A stretch of 64,000 bases of DNA. It comes from CAZXFA01 sp964640085. Its GTDB lineage: Bacteria; Actinomycetota; UBA4738; HRBIN12. Where the stretch lies: assembly GCA_964640085.1 (NCBI GenBank), contig CAZXFA010000002.1, forward strand, positions 1-64,000, in the 5' to 3' direction. Of this stretch, positions 17,145 to 26,544 are shown piece by piece (within the stretch, counting starts at the first letter, position 1; the number at the start of each line of letters is the position of its first letter). The notes beneath the pieces were generated by a model. That model ran no database searches. It had not been told where the DNA came from and saw only the letters and a list, made by a program, of their open reading frames with translations. A program made the translations under genes and the position numbers.

Positions 17145-18809
17145 TCAGACGCGGCCATCCGCCTCGTCCTCCCGCCGGCGCTCGTCGTCGCGTTCCGCGG
17201 GGTCGCCGTACCCTCCTCCCCCGCTCGTCTCGACCCGGATCACGGTCCCCGGCTCGAGGAGGCACGTGATCTTGGATGGGAGATCCATCGCCCGACCTCG
17301 GGGGTCCAGCACCGTGATGCGGGTCGGGCTCCCGTCCCCCCCACCGCGTATGCCGGTCGGCCGGAACCGGGGATCGGTCTGCTCGCCGTAGATCGTGGCG
17401 ATCTGCGGCATGTCGAGGATCTCGTACTCGCGCCGGATCCCGAGCCCACCGTTGTGGATCCCCGCGCCCTGCGAGCCGGGAACGAGCTCGGTCCGCCGGA
17501 TCCGGACCGAGAACTCACCCTCGGCCACCTCTACCGGGAGCAGACCAACGTTGGACATGTAGGTGTCCACGCCGTCGAGGCCGTCGTCGTGGCGATGCCC
17601 GCCCGTGCCACCCCCGACGACATCCATCATCACCGAGCTGCGACCGGTCCGGGGCGAGACGCTGTCCAGGTTGACGTCGAAGAACGTCACGGTGCCGCTG
17701 GCGACGGCCTTCTCCGGCCAGAGCTCCGACGCCGCCCGGACGAGCACGTCGGCCAGGCGTTGGCACGTGTTGTGGCGGACGCTCACCGCGGCGGGTGGAT
17801 CCGGGTTGAGGACGGTCCCTCTCGGGCAGACGATCCGAACGGGTCGTAGGACCCCGTCGTTGGTCACCATCCCCGGATCCGTCATCGCCCGCACGAGGTA
17901 CACGACCGCCGCCCGCGTGCTGGCCCACGGGACGTTCAGGGCGCCCGGGATCTGCCGTGCGGTGTCGGAGAGGTCGACCTCGAGCTCGTCCCCGAGCTTG
18001 CGCAGCCGTGCATGGATCCGCGTCGGCGGCCCGCCCCGCCCGTCGTCGTCCAGGAAGCCCTCGGCCCCCGCCTCGCCGTCGGGCAGGTCGCGGAGGGCGA
18101 GGCGGGTGGCCCGCTCCACCAGATCGAGGCTCTGACGGAAGGCGGTCGCCACCACGTCGGCGCCGTACCGCTCCACGAGCTCCAGGAGCCGGCGCTCCCC
18201 CAGGAGGCAGGCCGCCCGCTGCGCCCGCAGGTCGGACGTCGTGCTCAGTGGATCACGGATGTTCTCCATGACGATCCCGAACACGTCGGGGTTCTCCGCG
18301 CCGCCCTCGTACAGTCGCACGGGAGGCAGGACGAGCCCCTCCGCGTACAGCTGCTGCAGATCGGGGCCCTCGGTCCCCGGATTCACGCCGCCGACGTCGA
18401 TGTGATGAGCGGTCGCACCCGCCCACGCGAAGAGCCTGTCACCCACGAAGATCGGCATGATCACGTTCAGGTCCGGCGTGTGCATGGCCCCCAGGTACGG
18501 GTGGTTGGCGAGGAACGCGTCCCCAGGCGAGATGCGTTCATCCCAGCGTTCGCGCACCGCTCGCACCACGAGCGACATCGCACCCAGCTGCGCGGGGATG
18601 TAGTCGGCCTGGGCGACCAGATCGCCGTCGGCGGCGAACAGCGCGCAGCTGAAGTCGTCCATCTCCCGGATGATGGGGCTGTAGCTCGATCGTTTCAGCA
18701 CACCGCCCATCTCGAGGGCCGCCGAGAGCAGGCCCGAGTGCACGAGCTCGAACGTGATCGGGTCCAGGGCGCTCGATGGTCGCCGACGGCGAGACGCCCG
18801 TCGGGTCAC
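17145..18809 (-). CDS. hyuB: Hydantoinase B/oxoprolinase family subunit
   Basis: 554-residue HyuB-type protein. DPITFELVHSGLLSAALEMG is the typical start, followed by FSCALFAADGDLVAQ, the His-rich AHHIDVGG and the C-terminal SGGGGYGDP. With HyuA it forms an ATP-dependent cyclic amide hydrolase (N-methylhydantoinase, 5-oxoprolinase) or carboxylase-like complex. The GTG at 18809 overlaps the HyuA stop by 4 nt and is preferred to an ATG eight codons upstream that lies inside hyuA. Confidence 0.92.
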   Translation of the reverse strand: MTRRASRRRRPSSALDPITFELVHSGLLSAALEMGGVLKRSSYSPIIREMDDFSCALFAADGDLVAQADYIPAQLGAMSLVVRAVRERWDERISPGDAFLANHPYLGAMHTPDLNVIMPIFVGDRLFAWAGATAHHIDVGGVNPGTEGPDLQQLYAEGLVLPPVRLYEGGAENPDVFGIVMENIRDPLSTTSDLRAQRAACLLGERRLLELVERYGADVVATAFRQSLDLVERATRLALRDLPDGEAGAEGFLDDDGRGGPPTRIHARLRKLGDELEVDLSDTARQIPGALNVPWASTRAAVVYLVRAMTDPGMVTNDGVLRPVRIVCPRGTVLNPDPPAAVSVRHNTCQRLADVLVRAASELWPEKAVASGTVTFFDVNLDSVSPRTGRSSVMMDVVGGGTGGHRHDDGLDGVDTYMSNVGLLPVEVAEGEFSVRIRRTELVPGSQGAGIHNGGLGIRREYEILDMPQIATIYGEQTDPRFRPTGIRGGGDGSPTRITVLDPRGRAMDLPSKITCLLEPGTVIRVETSGGGGYGDPAERDDERRREDEADGRV

Positions 18810-20863
18810 CGCGCACCCTCTTTGCGGATCCACAACCCACCGAACGGGTCAACGTCGGCCCGCTGGCCGGGAAGCACCAGCGTGGTGGAGTCCATCTGCT
18901 CGATCACCGCGGGACCGGGGATCCGGTTGCCTGCCCGGAGCAGATCTCGCCGGTACCACGTCGTCCTGCGGCGCCCGGACGAACCCGGCAGCCACGCGGT
19001 CCGCTCGCCGAGCACGGCGTCCGCAACCGCGGCGCGTCCCCCGCGAGCGATCCGGGGCGGCTCCGGCTGGGCGAGGTCGCCGAAGGCGGAGAGCCGGACC
19101 GTGACGATCTCGATCGGACCCGAGGGATCGGCGTGCCCGTACGTGGCCGCATGCAACGCGTGGAACCGACGGGGGATGCCACCGATCCCGCGGAGATGCG
19201 GTCCCCCGAGTGGCACGGACAGCTCGTAGCCCTGGCCCAGGTAGCGGCAGTCGGCGGACGCGACCATGCGGATCCGCGCCCGAGGGATGCCATCGTCTCG
19301 CAGCTGGGCCACCAGCCTCTCGCGGACCCCCGTGTACCAGGCGGCAAGGTCGTCCAGGAGCGCGGGCTCGAACACGCCGAGGACCGTCTGCGACTCGTCG
19401 ATCCGAAGGCTCGAGGCGAGCAGCCCGCTTGCCGAGAAGAGACCCGGGTGGGTGGGCACGAGCACGGCCCGCAGCGACATCTCTTCGAGCATCGGTCCCC
19501 CCAGGAGCGGTCCGGCCCCCCCGAACGCGACCAGCGTGAGGTCCCGCGGGTCGACGCCGCGCTCGACCGAGACGCGCCGCAGCGCGCCGGAGACCTGCGC
19601 GGCCGTCACCGCGACGATGCCCTGCGCCGCCCGCCTCGCCTCCAGGCCGAGCGCTCGCCCGATGCGCTCGACCGCGCGGTGGGCCGGGTCCGCATCGAGC
19701 GTCAGGCGCCCGGCGAGCGGAGCGTCCGGGGCCAGCACGCCCGTGACCACCTGCGCGTCCGTGAACGTGGGCCGATCGCCCCCGCGTCCGTACGCCGCGG
19801 GACCCGGATCCGCCCCCGCGCTCTCCGGTCCGACGCGCAGGCGCCCGGCCCGATCGACCGACGCGATGCTCCCGCCCCCCGCCCCGGCGGTCACGATGTC
19901 CACCGATGGAACGAGGATCGGGTGCACGCCGGCCCGCTGCACCGTGGCGATCGGGGGGACCCCGTCGCGCACCAGACAGACGTCCAGGGACGTGCCGCCC
20001 ATGTCCATCGAGATCAGGCGGTCCAGCCCGTGCAGCGCGCCGAGCGCCACCGCCCCGGTGACGCCTGCGGTCGGGCCCGAGAGCAGGAGGCGGTGCGACT
20101 CGCGCTCCGCTCGATCGGCGGGCACGCACCCACCGTTCGACTGCATGACGAGGAACGGCGCACGGACGCCGAGTTCCCGGATCCCCGACTCCGCATCCAC
20201 GATGTATCGACCGACGACGGGGCGCAGGGCGGCGTTTGCGACCGCGGTCGCGGTCCGTGGGTACTCACGGAACTCCCGGGCGACCTCCGAGGACAGCGTG
20301 ATCGGCACGTCCGGCAACCGGCGTGCGAGGGCGTCGGCGAGCGCGCGTTCGTGACGATCGTCGAGGTAGCTGAACAGGAGCGCGACGGCCACGGCCTCCG
20401 GATCCCGATCGGCCACCTCGTCCACGACCCGCGAGATCTCGGCCCGGTCGAGCGGCGTCACGACCTGCCCGGTGCTCGAGAGGCGCTCGCGGACCTCGAG
20501 GCGGTGTCGCCTCTTCACGAGCTCGTTCGGGCGAGGCTGCTCGAGGTCGTACAGACGCGGTCGACTGCCGGAGCGGAAGCTCATCACGTCCCGGAAGCCC
20601 TCCGTCGAGACCAGGATCACCCGGGCGGTGGCTCCGGTCACGATGGCGTTCGTGGCGATGGTCGTGCCGTGGAAGAGCAGATCCGCCCGGTCGAGCCGGA
20701 CGCCGCCTGTGGCGAGCTCGTCCAGCGCGTCCAGGAACCCGATCGAGGGATCCTTGGTCGTCGAGGCGACCTTGGCGACCCGGATCTCACCGCTCCGGCT
20801 CCGGGCGATGGCGTCGGTGAACGTCCCGCCCACGTCGACCCCGATGATCCAGGTCTCCGTCAT
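18806..20863 (-). CDS. hyuA: Hydantoinase A/oxoprolinase family subunit
   Basis: 685-residue HyuA-type ATPase. The N-terminal ASKHA nucleotide-binding fold is visible in GVDVGGTFTDAI, FHGTTIATNAIVTG and, later, ISMDMGGTSLDVCLV and TAGAGGGSIASVD. It partners HyuB in ATP-driven opening of cyclic amides such as hydantoins or 5-oxoproline. The ATG at 20863 overlaps the upstream LLM gene by 4 nt. Sequence alone does not separate hydantoinase from oxoprolinase or acetone carboxylase-like roles. Confidence 0.93.
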   Translation of the reverse strand: MTETWIIGVDVGGTFTDAIARSRSGEIRVAKVASTTKDPSIGFLDALDELATGGVRLDRADLLFHGTTIATNAIVTGATARVILVSTEGFRDVMSFRSGSRPRLYDLEQPRPNELVKRRHRLEVRERLSSTGQVVTPLDRAEISRVVDEVADRDPEAVAVALLFSYLDDRHERALADALARRLPDVPITLSSEVAREFREYPRTATAVANAALRPVVGRYIVDAESGIRELGVRAPFLVMQSNGGCVPADRAERESHRLLLSGPTAGVTGAVALGALHGLDRLISMDMGGTSLDVCLVRDGVPPIATVQRAGVHPILVPSVDIVTAGAGGGSIASVDRAGRLRVGPESAGADPGPAAYGRGGDRPTFTDAQVVTGVLAPDAPLAGRLTLDADPAHRAVERIGRALGLEARRAAQGIVAVTAAQVSGALRRVSVERGVDPRDLTLVAFGGAGPLLGGPMLEEMSLRAVLVPTHPGLFSASGLLASSLRIDESQTVLGVFEPALLDDLAAWYTGVRERLVAQLRDDGIPRARIRMVASADCRYLGQGYELSVPLGGPHLRGIGGIPRRFHALHAATYGHADPSGPIEIVTVRLSAFGDLAQPEPPRIARGGRAAVADAVLGERTAWLPGSSGRRRTTWYRRDLLRAGNRIPGPAVIEQMDSTTLVLPGQRADVDPFGGLWIRKEGAR

Positions 20864-21903
20864 CGCGCCCCCTCGTCCCGGAACCGCGGGATCACCCGTT
20901 CGGCGAACAGGGCCATGGATCGTCGCTGCACCTGCGGGTCCATCCCCGGCCAGTACAGCCGAGCGATGTAGTGGACGCTCCCACCCGCGGCGTCCCGGTA
21001 CGAGGCGATCTTGTCCGCCACGGTCTCGGGCGACCCGAGCACGATCTGCTCGCGGAGCTCGGCCTCCAGCTCAGCGGTGAGGGGCGGCTTCGGCGCAGGG
21101 GCTCCGGTCCGGTGCCTCGCCGCCTCCATGTCTTCGTACTTCCACGCCACGTAGTGGTGATGGTCCTTGACCAGGTCCCACGCATCCTCCCGCTCCCAGA
21201 CGAACGTCGGCAGGTGCAGCGAGGCGACCAGCGTGTCCGGGTCCAGCCCGGAGCGCTCCCGCTCGGCGCGAGCGAGCGCCACCTGCTCCCCGAACGCCTC
21301 CGGCGTGCCCTCCGCGGCCATGAACCCGTCCCCAATCCGGCCGGCTCGACGGATCGCCGGACCCGCCAGGGCGCCGATCCAGATCGGCGGCCCACCGGGG
21401 CGCGCCGGCTTCGGCGTGACCGGGACGTCCGGGTACGGCGATCGCTCGGTTCCGCTCGTCGGTCCCTCCGCCCAGGCGTGGCGGAGGATCGCCACGGCGT
21501 CCTCCAGGCGAGCCCCGCGCTGCCGGAGCGGGACGCCCATCGCCTCGAACTCCTCCTCCCGCCAGCCGTTCCCCAAGCCGAGCACTATCCGGCCGCCGGA
21601 GATGAGGTCCACCACGGCGACGTCCTCGGCCAGGCGCAGCGGGTGGTACAGCGGTGCCAGGGCGAGCGCCGTCCCGACCGTGACCCGCTCGGTGACCGCG
21701 GCGATCGCGGCGCAGAGGGGGATCGCCGAGGGCAGATACCCGTCGTCGACGAAGTGGTGCTCGGACACCCACACGGAGTCGAAGCCGAGCTCCTCCGCCT
21801 CCCGGCTGAACCCGAGAGCCTCGGCGTACAGCTCCTCGTACGTTCGCGGGTCGGCTGGGTACCGCTGACACGTGATCAGGCCGAAGCCGAACCCGACGGG
21901 CAT
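20860..21903 (-). CDS. LLM-class flavin-dependent oxidoreductase
   Basis: 347-residue bacterial-luciferase-like enzyme. The start PVGFGFGLITCQRYPADPRTYEELY, the SVWVSEHHFVDDGYLPS segment, ERVTVGTALALAPLYHPLRLAEDVA and GRIVLGLGNGWREEEFEAMGV are hallmarks of the family, which uses FMN or F420. It could oxidise an amine or ring in the pathway. Its ATG shares one base with the stop of the C45 peptidase gene (TGATG). Confidence 0.92.
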   Translation of the reverse strand: MPVGFGFGLITCQRYPADPRTYEELYAEALGFSREAEELGFDSVWVSEHHFVDDGYLPSAIPLCAAIAAVTERVTVGTALALAPLYHPLRLAEDVAVVDLISGGRIVLGLGNGWREEEFEAMGVPLRQRGARLEDAVAILRHAWAEGPTSGTERSPYPDVPVTPKPARPGGPPIWIGALAGPAIRRAGRIGDGFMAAEGTPEAFGEQVALARAERERSGLDPDTLVASLHLPTFVWEREDAWDLVKDHHHYVAWKYEDMEAARHRTGAPAPKPPLTAELEAELREQIVLGSPETVADKIASYRDAAGGSVHYIARLYWPGMDPQVQRRSMALFAERVIPRFRDEGAR

Positions 21904-23069
21904 CACGGATGGATGGGGGTGCTCGGCATGGTGGCGCGCACGGGGGAAGGCTTGTCGAGGAACCCGGCGTACTCGAGCTCCCGGTACGGCGTGCTGCACG
22001 GATGACCATCCGCCACCCACATCTTCTTCTCGTCCAGGTCCATCAGCACCGATGCGACCGTCGCTCCCTGATCCAGCGTGGGCCACCGGGTGTCCGGGTG
22101 GCAGCACACGCCGGAGGGGAAGTTGGCGTGGTCGGCGAGCACGGCTCGGAAGAGATCCAGGGAGAGCTTGGGAATCGCGCCCTCGACGGCGGTCCGCAGA
22201 CGCTCGAGCCGGAACGGGCTGTCGGGCATCACCCACAGCGAGACGTCCTTGAACGGCATCTCGGCCGCGAGGAAGTGGTTGGTGTGCAGGACCACCCCGT
22301 CCTCCGGGAACCGAAGGTACAGGCGGGAGAAGTCGCCGGGAGCACCCTCCACCGACACCGCCATGCCGTCCGCATGGGCGATCAGGTAGTTGCCGCTCGA
22401 CGACCGCTTCCCCGACTGCAGGGCCGTGTACGCGTCCGAGATCGTCTCCGCATCCATGATCGCCCGGAGCAGCACGTGGTAGGGCAGTCCCGGTTCGCCC
22501 ACGTCCGCCTCCGTGACGAGCGCGTTCGTGACGACCCCGATGCCGGACGAGTTCATCCCGGTCTTGGCGAGCAGGCCGGCCTCCACGACCGTGACGAAGT
22601 CCGGCCCCTGCTCCTGGACCGCCTCGAGCACGACCACGGTGTCGAAGCAGTGGAGGAGCCAGTCCCAGTTCTGCCCGATCAGGGTGTGCCCGTCGGCGCT
22701 CGCCTCGGGCAGGACCGCGAAGGCGCTGCACTCCGCCGGAGCACGTCCCGCCTCCTCCGCCTTGCGAGCCTTGGCGGCGAACATGACCTCCGTGCGTACG
22801 TTGATCGACAGCACGTCCTCGGCGTCGAGACCTGCGCCCTCCGCGATCCCGCGGATCTCTTCCAGGTACGCGGGTGACATGCTCGCGATCGCGGGTTCGT
22901 ACCGGGCGGCCTCGGCGCGGACCTTCGACCAGTCCCAGCCGGCGTACTCCCGGAAGACCTCCCGATACGCCTCCACCGACCGGGCCACCCGCTCCCTCGC
23001 CTGATCGCCGTACCCGCGGCCACGTTCCCGCGGGCCGCCCTCGACCTGGATGTGAGGGAAGGGAGCCAT
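21903..23069 (-). CDS. C45 family peptidase/acyltransferase
   Basis: 388-residue Ntn-hydrolase of the acyl-CoA:6-aminopenicillanate acyltransferase (C45) family. Autocleavage should expose Cys114 in PAECSAFAVL. IGQNWDWLLH and KTGMNSSGIGVVTNAL are conserved features. AAGGAGG just upstream supports the ATG at 23069 rather than one seven codons earlier. Relatives hydrolyse or transfer N-acyl groups, so an N-acylamide step in the operon is plausible. No signal peptide is seen. Confidence 0.9.
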   Translation of the reverse strand: MAPFPHIQVEGGPRERGRGYGDQARERVARSVEAYREVFREYAGWDWSKVRAEAARYEPAIASMSPAYLEEIRGIAEGAGLDAEDVLSINVRTEVMFAAKARKAEEAGRAPAECSAFAVLPEASADGHTLIGQNWDWLLHCFDTVVVLEAVQEQGPDFVTVVEAGLLAKTGMNSSGIGVVTNALVTEADVGEPGLPYHVLLRAIMDAETISDAYTALQSGKRSSSGNYLIAHADGMAVSVEGAPGDFSRLYLRFPEDGVVLHTNHFLAAEMPFKDVSLWVMPDSPFRLERLRTAVEGAIPKLSLDLFRAVLADHANFPSGVCCHPDTRWPTLDQGATVASVLMDLDEKKMWVADGHPCSTPYRELEYAGFLDKPSPVRATMPSTPIHP

Positions 23070-23112
23070 GCCGTCCTCCTTCGCGCTCATCCGTCCACCT
23101 GGCGCCCGGGCC

Positions 23113-23886
23113 TCAGAGCGCCATCACCCCGCCGTCCACCGCGAGCACGGCGCCCGTGATGTACGACGCCTCGTCCGATGCGAGGAAGGCGATCGCCCGA
23201 GCCACCTCCTCGGGTCGCCCGACCCGACCGAGCGGTACCCGCGTCCCGAGGTAGGCGCGCCCGGCCTCGGAGTCTTCCGTCATCCGCAGCATCGGGGTGG
23301 CGACCAAGCCCGGGGCGACGGCGTTCACGCGAACACCGTACCGCGCCCACTCGACGGCCATCTGCCGCGTCAGCGCGAGGACCCCCGCCTTGCTCGCATC
23401 GTAGTGAGCGGCCGGCTCGGTCGCGTCGGCGACGAACGCGGCGATGGAAGAGACGTTCACGACCGCGCCGCCCTCCAACCCCTGGGCCCTCAGACCGCGC
23501 ACGACCTGTCGTCCGACGAGGAACGAGCCCCGGAGGTTCACCGCCGCCACCTCGTCCCACTCCCCGACGTCCAGATCCAGGAGGGGGCCGATCCGATAGA
23601 TGCCCGCCGCGTTCACCAAGACGTCCGGGGGACCGCCGACGGCGCGAGCGACCTCCCCGACCGCGTCCGCCACGGCGCGCTCGTCCGCCACGTCGGCGAC
23701 CGCCGCGGCCGCCCCGAGGGCGGAGGCTGCGCGGGCCGCGGCATCCTCGTCCCGGTCCAGGACCGCGACGCGCGCCCCTTCCTCCGCGAGCAGCCGCGCC
23801 GCCGCGAGGCCGATGCCCGACGCGCCCCCGGTGACGAGCACGCGGCGCGATCCGAACCTGCTTCCTTCGGAAGGTGCGCGCGTCAC
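23113..23886 (-). CDS. SDR family oxidoreductase
   Basis: 257-residue classical SDR: TGGASGIG cofactor loop, VLVNAAGIY, NVSSIAAF (catalytic Ser), YDASKAG (Tyr/Lys) and a C-terminal SYITGAVLAVDGG. The GTG at 23886 overlaps the stop of the upstream SDR by 4 nt. It is the first of two adjacent SDR genes of identical length but clearly divergent sequence, probably acting on an alcohol or ketone intermediate. Confidence 0.93.
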   Translation of the reverse strand: MTRAPSEGSRFGSRRVLVTGGASGIGLAAARLLAEEGARVAVLDRDEDAAARAASALGAAAAVADVADERAVADAVGEVARAVGGPPDVLVNAAGIYRIGPLLDLDVGEWDEVAAVNLRGSFLVGRQVVRGLRAQGLEGGAVVNVSSIAAFVADATEPAAHYDASKAGVLALTRQMAVEWARYGVRVNAVAPGLVATPMLRMTEDSEAGRAYLGTRVPLGRVGRPEEVARAIAFLASDEASYITGAVLAVDGGVMAL

Positions 23887-24656
23887 GTCAGCAGCACCCC
23901 ACCGTTGACGCCGATCGTCTGACCGGTCACGTAGGTGGCGTCGTCCGAGGCCAGCCAGGCGACCGTCCCCGCGACGTCCTCTCCGGTTCCGTGGCGGCGC
24001 AGGGGGATCGTGTCGCGAACCTCCTCCACGATCTCCTCGAACGATCGGCCCTCCTCCTCGGCCCGGACGCGCAGATCCGCCCAGTGCATCTCGGTCGCCA
24101 TGTTCCCCGGCGCGATGGTGTTCACGCGGATGCCGTGGGGGGCGAGCTCGAGGGCCAGGGAGTGCGTCAGCAACGTGACGCCTCCCTTGGCGGCGCAGTA
24201 TGCGGCACCGCCGGCCACCCCCCGTTGGCCGAAGATCGACCCCAGGTTCACGATCACACCGCCCGAGCCCCGGGCGATCATCCGACGGGCACACGCGCGG
24301 GCCACGAGCATCGCCCCCAGGAGATCGACCTCGAGCACCCGACGCAGCTCGTGGGTGTGCGTGTCGACGAGATGCGTCGCGGGGCCGCCGATCGCGGCGT
24401 TGTTGACCACGAGGTCGAGCCCGGCGAGCCGGTCCTCGGCATCGGCCACGGCCTGCTCGACCTGCTCCTCGACGGACACGTCGGCGACGAGGCCGAACGC
24501 CGTCCCCCCGGTCCCGGCGAGCCCGGTGGCCGTCTGGTGGACGGTCTCGCTGACGTCGAGGAGCGCCACGGCCCACCCGTCAGACACGAGACGCCCAGCC
24601 GTCGCGGCACCCAGTCCCCGGGCGGCACCCGTGACCAGGGCGCATCGGCTCGTCAC
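23883..24656 (-). CDS. SDR family oxidoreductase
   Basis: 257-residue classical SDR: TGAARGLG, VVNNAAIGG, NLGSIFGQ (Ser), YCAAKGG (Tyr/Lys) and YVTGQTIGVNGG. The GTG at 24656 overlaps the deacetylase stop by 4 nt. It may be an old duplication of its neighbour, but the two share only family-level motifs. Confidence 0.93.
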   Translation of the reverse strand: MTSRCALVTGAARGLGAATAGRLVSDGWAVALLDVSETVHQTATGLAGTGGTAFGLVADVSVEEQVEQAVADAEDRLAGLDLVVNNAAIGGPATHLVDTHTHELRRVLEVDLLGAMLVARACARRMIARGSGGVIVNLGSIFGQRGVAGGAAYCAAKGGVTLLTHSLALELAPHGIRVNTIAPGNMATEMHWADLRVRAEEEGRSFEEIVEEVRDTIPLRRHGTGEDVAGTVAWLASDDATYVTGQTIGVNGGVLLT

Positions 24657-25435
24657 GGGACCCGGGCGGCGATGTCGCCGCACGTCGCGAGCCAGACGTC
24701 CTCGTGGCCCTGGACGAACGCGATGAAGTCATCGAGGACCGAGAGCCTGCCGGGACGGCCGATGATCTGGGGGTGCATGGTGAAGATCGCGCAGCCGCCC
24801 GCCTCCCGGATCCCGAGGAACTCGTCCTGCCAGATGGTGCGGAACTCCCCCGCGGTGGAGATCTTCTTCGTCCAGGTGGCCCCGTCGAACCAGAAATGCG
24901 GAGCGTCGTCCAGGATCCACTGGATCGGTACCTCCACGATCGCGGATCCATCGTGCCGGTAAGGCACCAGGTCATCCATCAGGTTCGAGGAGTACCGGAA
25001 GCCGTGTCGCTCGATCAACCCGAGCGTGTGCTCGCTGAAGTCCCAGGAGGGCGATCGGTACCCGACGACCTCGACCCCGAAGGACCCGAGGATCTCCTTC
25101 CCCTTCAGGAGCTCGGCCTCCTCCTGCTCGCGGGAGAGGTTCGTGGGCGACGTGTGCGTATAGCCGTGGTGACCGACCTCGTGTCCGGCGGCGACGACCT
25201 CCTCGATCCGACCCGGATGACGCTCGGCCACGCGTCCGGGGATGAAGAAGGTCGCCCGGACCTCCCGGGCAGCGAGGACCTCGAGCACCTTGGGGAGCCC
25301 GACCCTGGCCCCGTACGTCCCTTGGGAGAGAACGCCGGGCCGATCCGCGTTCGCCGGATCCTCCCCGATCCATACCTCTTCCGCGTCGAAGTCGAACGTG
25401 AACGCCGCGGCGCACCGAGCGCCCTCAGGCCACAT
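24653..25435 (-). CDS. Polysaccharide deacetylase-fold hydrolase, PuuE/cyclic-imide hydrolase-like
   Basis: 260-residue NodB-fold hydrolase. Visible features are FTFDFDAEEVW, EVGHHGYTHTSP (metal His pair), GYRSPSWDFSEHTLGLI and the late TMHPQIIGRPGRL. This HPQxxGRPxR ending and the cytosolic N-terminus match the PuuE allantoinase/HpPgdA/cyclic-imide hydrolase branch rather than secreted chitin deacetylases. That role suits a cluster with HyuAB and amidohydrolases. TGAGGAGGCTC precedes the ATG. Confidence 0.88.
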   Translation of the reverse strand: MWPEGARCAAAFTFDFDAEEVWIGEDPANADRPGVLSQGTYGARVGLPKVLEVLAAREVRATFFIPGRVAERHPGRIEEVVAAGHEVGHHGYTHTSPTNLSREQEEAELLKGKEILGSFGVEVVGYRSPSWDFSEHTLGLIERHGFRYSSNLMDDLVPYRHDGSAIVEVPIQWILDDAPHFWFDGATWTKKISTAGEFRTIWQDEFLGIREAGGCAIFTMHPQIIGRPGRLSVLDDFIAFVQGHEDVWLATCGDIAARVP

Positions 25436-25446
25436 CCAGAGCCTCC

Positions 25447-26544
25447 TCAGTCGTCTCGATCCGGGACCGCCGCCGCGCCCGGGTCGACCGGCACGCTCGC
25501 CCGAACCCCCTCGTCGACTCGGGCGGGCGGCCTCTCACCAGGCGTGGCCGCCGGGGCACCCGGCGCGCGACGGTCCCGGCGGATCGCCGCCCCGAGCCGC
25601 CCCACCAGCTGCATGATCCCGCCGGGGAAGAACAGGACCGTCAGCATGATGATGGCGCCCAGCAGACCGAGTCGGACGCTGCCGGCCACGCGCAGGTACT
25701 CGTTGCCGAAGGTGATGATGGCTGCGCCGATGATGGGGCCGAAGAACGTTCCCGCCCCACCGAGCAACCACATCGCGACGACCATCAGGAACTGCTCGAT
25801 GCCGAGCATCCCGGGCGAGATCTGTCCGAGCGTGTGGGCGAAGAAGCCGCCGGCGAGGCCGGTCACGAACGCCGAGATCGCGAAGACCTTGAGCCCCTCC
25901 CGGAACCGATCGACCCCAACGGCAACCGCGAAGTCCTCGGAATCGCGGAGGGCGACGAACGCCATGCCGGTCTTCCCGTGCACGATCCGGTAGAGCGCGC
26001 CGAGAGCCACGATCGCGAAGACCAGCGTGACGTAGTACGCCTGCCACTTCTCCAGATCCGTCAGGAACTCCGGGATGCCGAGCAGACCGATCCCCCCGCC
26101 GGTCCAGTCGTGCAGGATCGAGATCACCGAAGGCAGCGCGTCGGCGAAGACCAGCGTGAGCAGCGCGATGTAGATCCCGCGGAGCCGCAGCACCGGCAGG
26201 CCGAGCAGGACCGTCACCAGGACCATGGCCACGACTGCCCCGATCCAGACCGTGATCCACGGCGAGATCGCGAACTCCTTGGCCACCACCGCCGACGTGT
26301 ACGCCCCGACCGCGAAGAACCCCATGTTGCCCAGGGAGATGATCCCCGCGTACCCGTTGAGGAGGTTCCAGTACGACGCCACGACCGCCCAGATGAAGAA
26401 GAGGCTCCCCAGGTGGAGCATGAAGCGGCTCGCGCCCAGGTACGGCCAGGCCCAGAGCAGACCGATCACGGCCGCCAGGGCGACCCACCTCGGCGTGACG
26501 AGCCGCCGAGCCTTGCCGAGGCTCCCGGCGATCGCGGAGCTCAC
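25447..26544 (-). CDS. livM: Branched-chain-type ABC transporter permease LivM
   Basis: 365-residue permease with about eight to ten helices. The conserved SYWNLLNGYAGIISLGNMGFFAVGAYTSA segment and LRLRGIYIALLTL are typical of LivM. FGPIIGAAIITF is the second half-repeat. A 55-residue basic/proline-rich C-terminal tail is unusual and lacks an ATPase domain. The GTG at 26544 overlaps livH by 4 nt. Confidence 0.92.
   Translation of the reverse strand: MSSAIAGSLGKARRLVTPRWVALAAVIGLLWAWPYLGASRFMLHLGSLFFIWAVVASYWNLLNGYAGIISLGNMGFFAVGAYTSAVVAKEFAISPWITVWIGAVVAMVLVTVLLGLPVLRLRGIYIALLTLVFADALPSVISILHDWTGGGIGLLGIPEFLTDLEKWQAYYVTLVFAIVALGALYRIVHGKTGMAFVALRDSEDFAVAVGVDRFREGLKVFAISAFVTGLAGGFFAHTLGQISPGMLGIEQFLMVVAMWLLGGAGTFFGPIIGAAIITFGNEYLRVAGSVRLGLLGAIIMLTVLFFPGGIMQLVGRLGAAIRRDRRAPGAPAATPGERPPARVDEGVRASVPVDPGAAAVPDRDD

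Noticed and set aside
15525..20971. Several plus-strand frames of 600-770 codons across the catabolic operon
   Set aside because: They show Arg/Pro/His-rich compositions without motifs and lie antisense to amidohydrolase, hyuB and hyuA.
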